Source: an uncultured Porphyromonadaceae bacterium (lineage in GTDB: Bacteria > Bacteroidota > Bacteroidia > Bacteroidales > Paludibacteraceae). From it: DNA of 6,447 nt. Positions 6,310-6,447 of the stretch are shown one piece after another. Positions within the stretch are counted from its first letter, which is position 1. Each line of letters starts with the position of its first letter. Below the pieces are notes generated by a model. That model saw only the letters and a program-made list of their open reading frames with translations, was not told the DNA's origin and made no database searches. The position numbers and the translations under genes are program-made. Where the stretch lies: contig CALEJM010000174.1 of the NCBI GenBank assembly GCA_937898265.1, forward strand, positions 1 through 6,447, written 5' to 3'.

Positions 6310-6447
6310 CTAATCGTTGCAAATAATCGGGCTATTTGCTCTGTTGATTATATTTGTCTGGAGGCAGTTTTCTTCTCTGAACGACCAGTAGAAGGCTTCC
6401 TGTCCAATGCTCTTCAGCTTCGGTCCGAAATGAATCGAGCGGAAACG
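6310..6447 (-). CDS. C-terminal fragment of a BspA-like leucine-rich-repeat protein, cut by the right edge
   Basis: The minus-strand frame is open from the window edge to a TAG at 6312-6310, giving 45 residues. Residues 4-21 (SIHFGPKLKSIGQEAFYW) fit the BspA/LRR_5 repeat pattern, in which a hydrophobic strand is followed by 'SIG..AF' and an aromatic residue. Proteins of this family are usually secreted or surface-exposed, serve in adhesion, and are abundant in Bacteroidota. Only one repeat is visible. The following 24 residues (from FREENCLQ) do not continue the repeat and contain no recognisable secretion-signal domain, so the gene may end unusually or be a decaying copy. Neither of the other two frames restores a repeat after residue 22. 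The call rests on a single repeat unit. Confidence 0.45.
   Translation of the reverse strand, partial: RFRSIHFGPKLKSIGQEAFYWSFREENCLQTNIINRANSPIICND

Noticed and set aside
1..6447. CRISPR array, insertion sequence, tRNA, toxin-antitoxin or phage-defence system
   Set aside because: I saw no regular repeat-spacer pattern, transposase, terminal inverted repeats, cloverleaf or known defence motif. Apart from the left edge, the window is explained by rpsP, a glycan cluster and an LRR fragment.

Overview
The window looks like a short stretch of a Bacteroidota chromosome, most likely Prevotellaceae-like, with about 160 bases of foreign-looking DNA joined at the left end. Four things support Bacteroidota. 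The ribosomal protein S16 gene carries a long Ala/Glu/Lys-rich tail. Its upstream region has a near-ideal Bacteroidota promoter (TAnnTTTG with a -33 element). Its leader is A/T-rich with no Shine-Dalgarno site. The right edge holds a piece of a BspA-type leucine-rich-repeat protein. The genus is inference.

Layout, read along the minus strand from the right edge. 6447-6310 is the end of a probable BspA-like leucine-rich-repeat protein, cut by the window edge. 6309-6046 is non-coding and contains the promoter of rpsP. 6045-5506 is rpsP, followed by a rho-independent terminator at 5480-5448. Then comes a tightly packed surface-polysaccharide cluster: a polytopic O-antigen/capsule polymerase (5415-4219), two GT2 glycosyltransferases (4226-3393 and 3389-2535), a GT4 glycosyltransferase (2551-1505), and a second GT4 enzyme whose frame runs without a stop into the start of a third GT2 domain (1489 to about 158). 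Gene boundaries overlap by 8 and 17 bases or are separated by 3 and 15 bases, so the five genes are almost certainly one transcription unit with coupled translation.

The proposed joint job is assembly of a surface glycan. The cytoplasmic glycosyltransferases would add sugars one by one to a lipid-linked repeat unit, and the membrane polymerase would join the units outside the inner membrane (Wzx/Wzy-type pathway). No flippase, initiating sugar-phosphate transferase, chain-length regulator or nucleotide-sugar enzyme is in the window, so the sugar identities cannot be told.

The left end (1 to about 160) differs sharply: about 28% G+C against about 50% just to its right, coding on the plus strand, and a strong Shine-Dalgarno site before a TTG start whose product begins like a saccharopine/carboxynorspermidine dehydrogenase. 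This frame and the truncated GT2 domain meet in a short stretch (158-178) that makes sense in both genes on opposite strands. That pattern is best explained by a chimeric assembly join through a short shared sequence; a real rearrangement is less likely.

I found no convincing new biological system. The points most worth a second look are the junction, the GT4-GT2 fusion, and how the polysaccharide genes are transcribed when they start only about 30 bases after a terminator.
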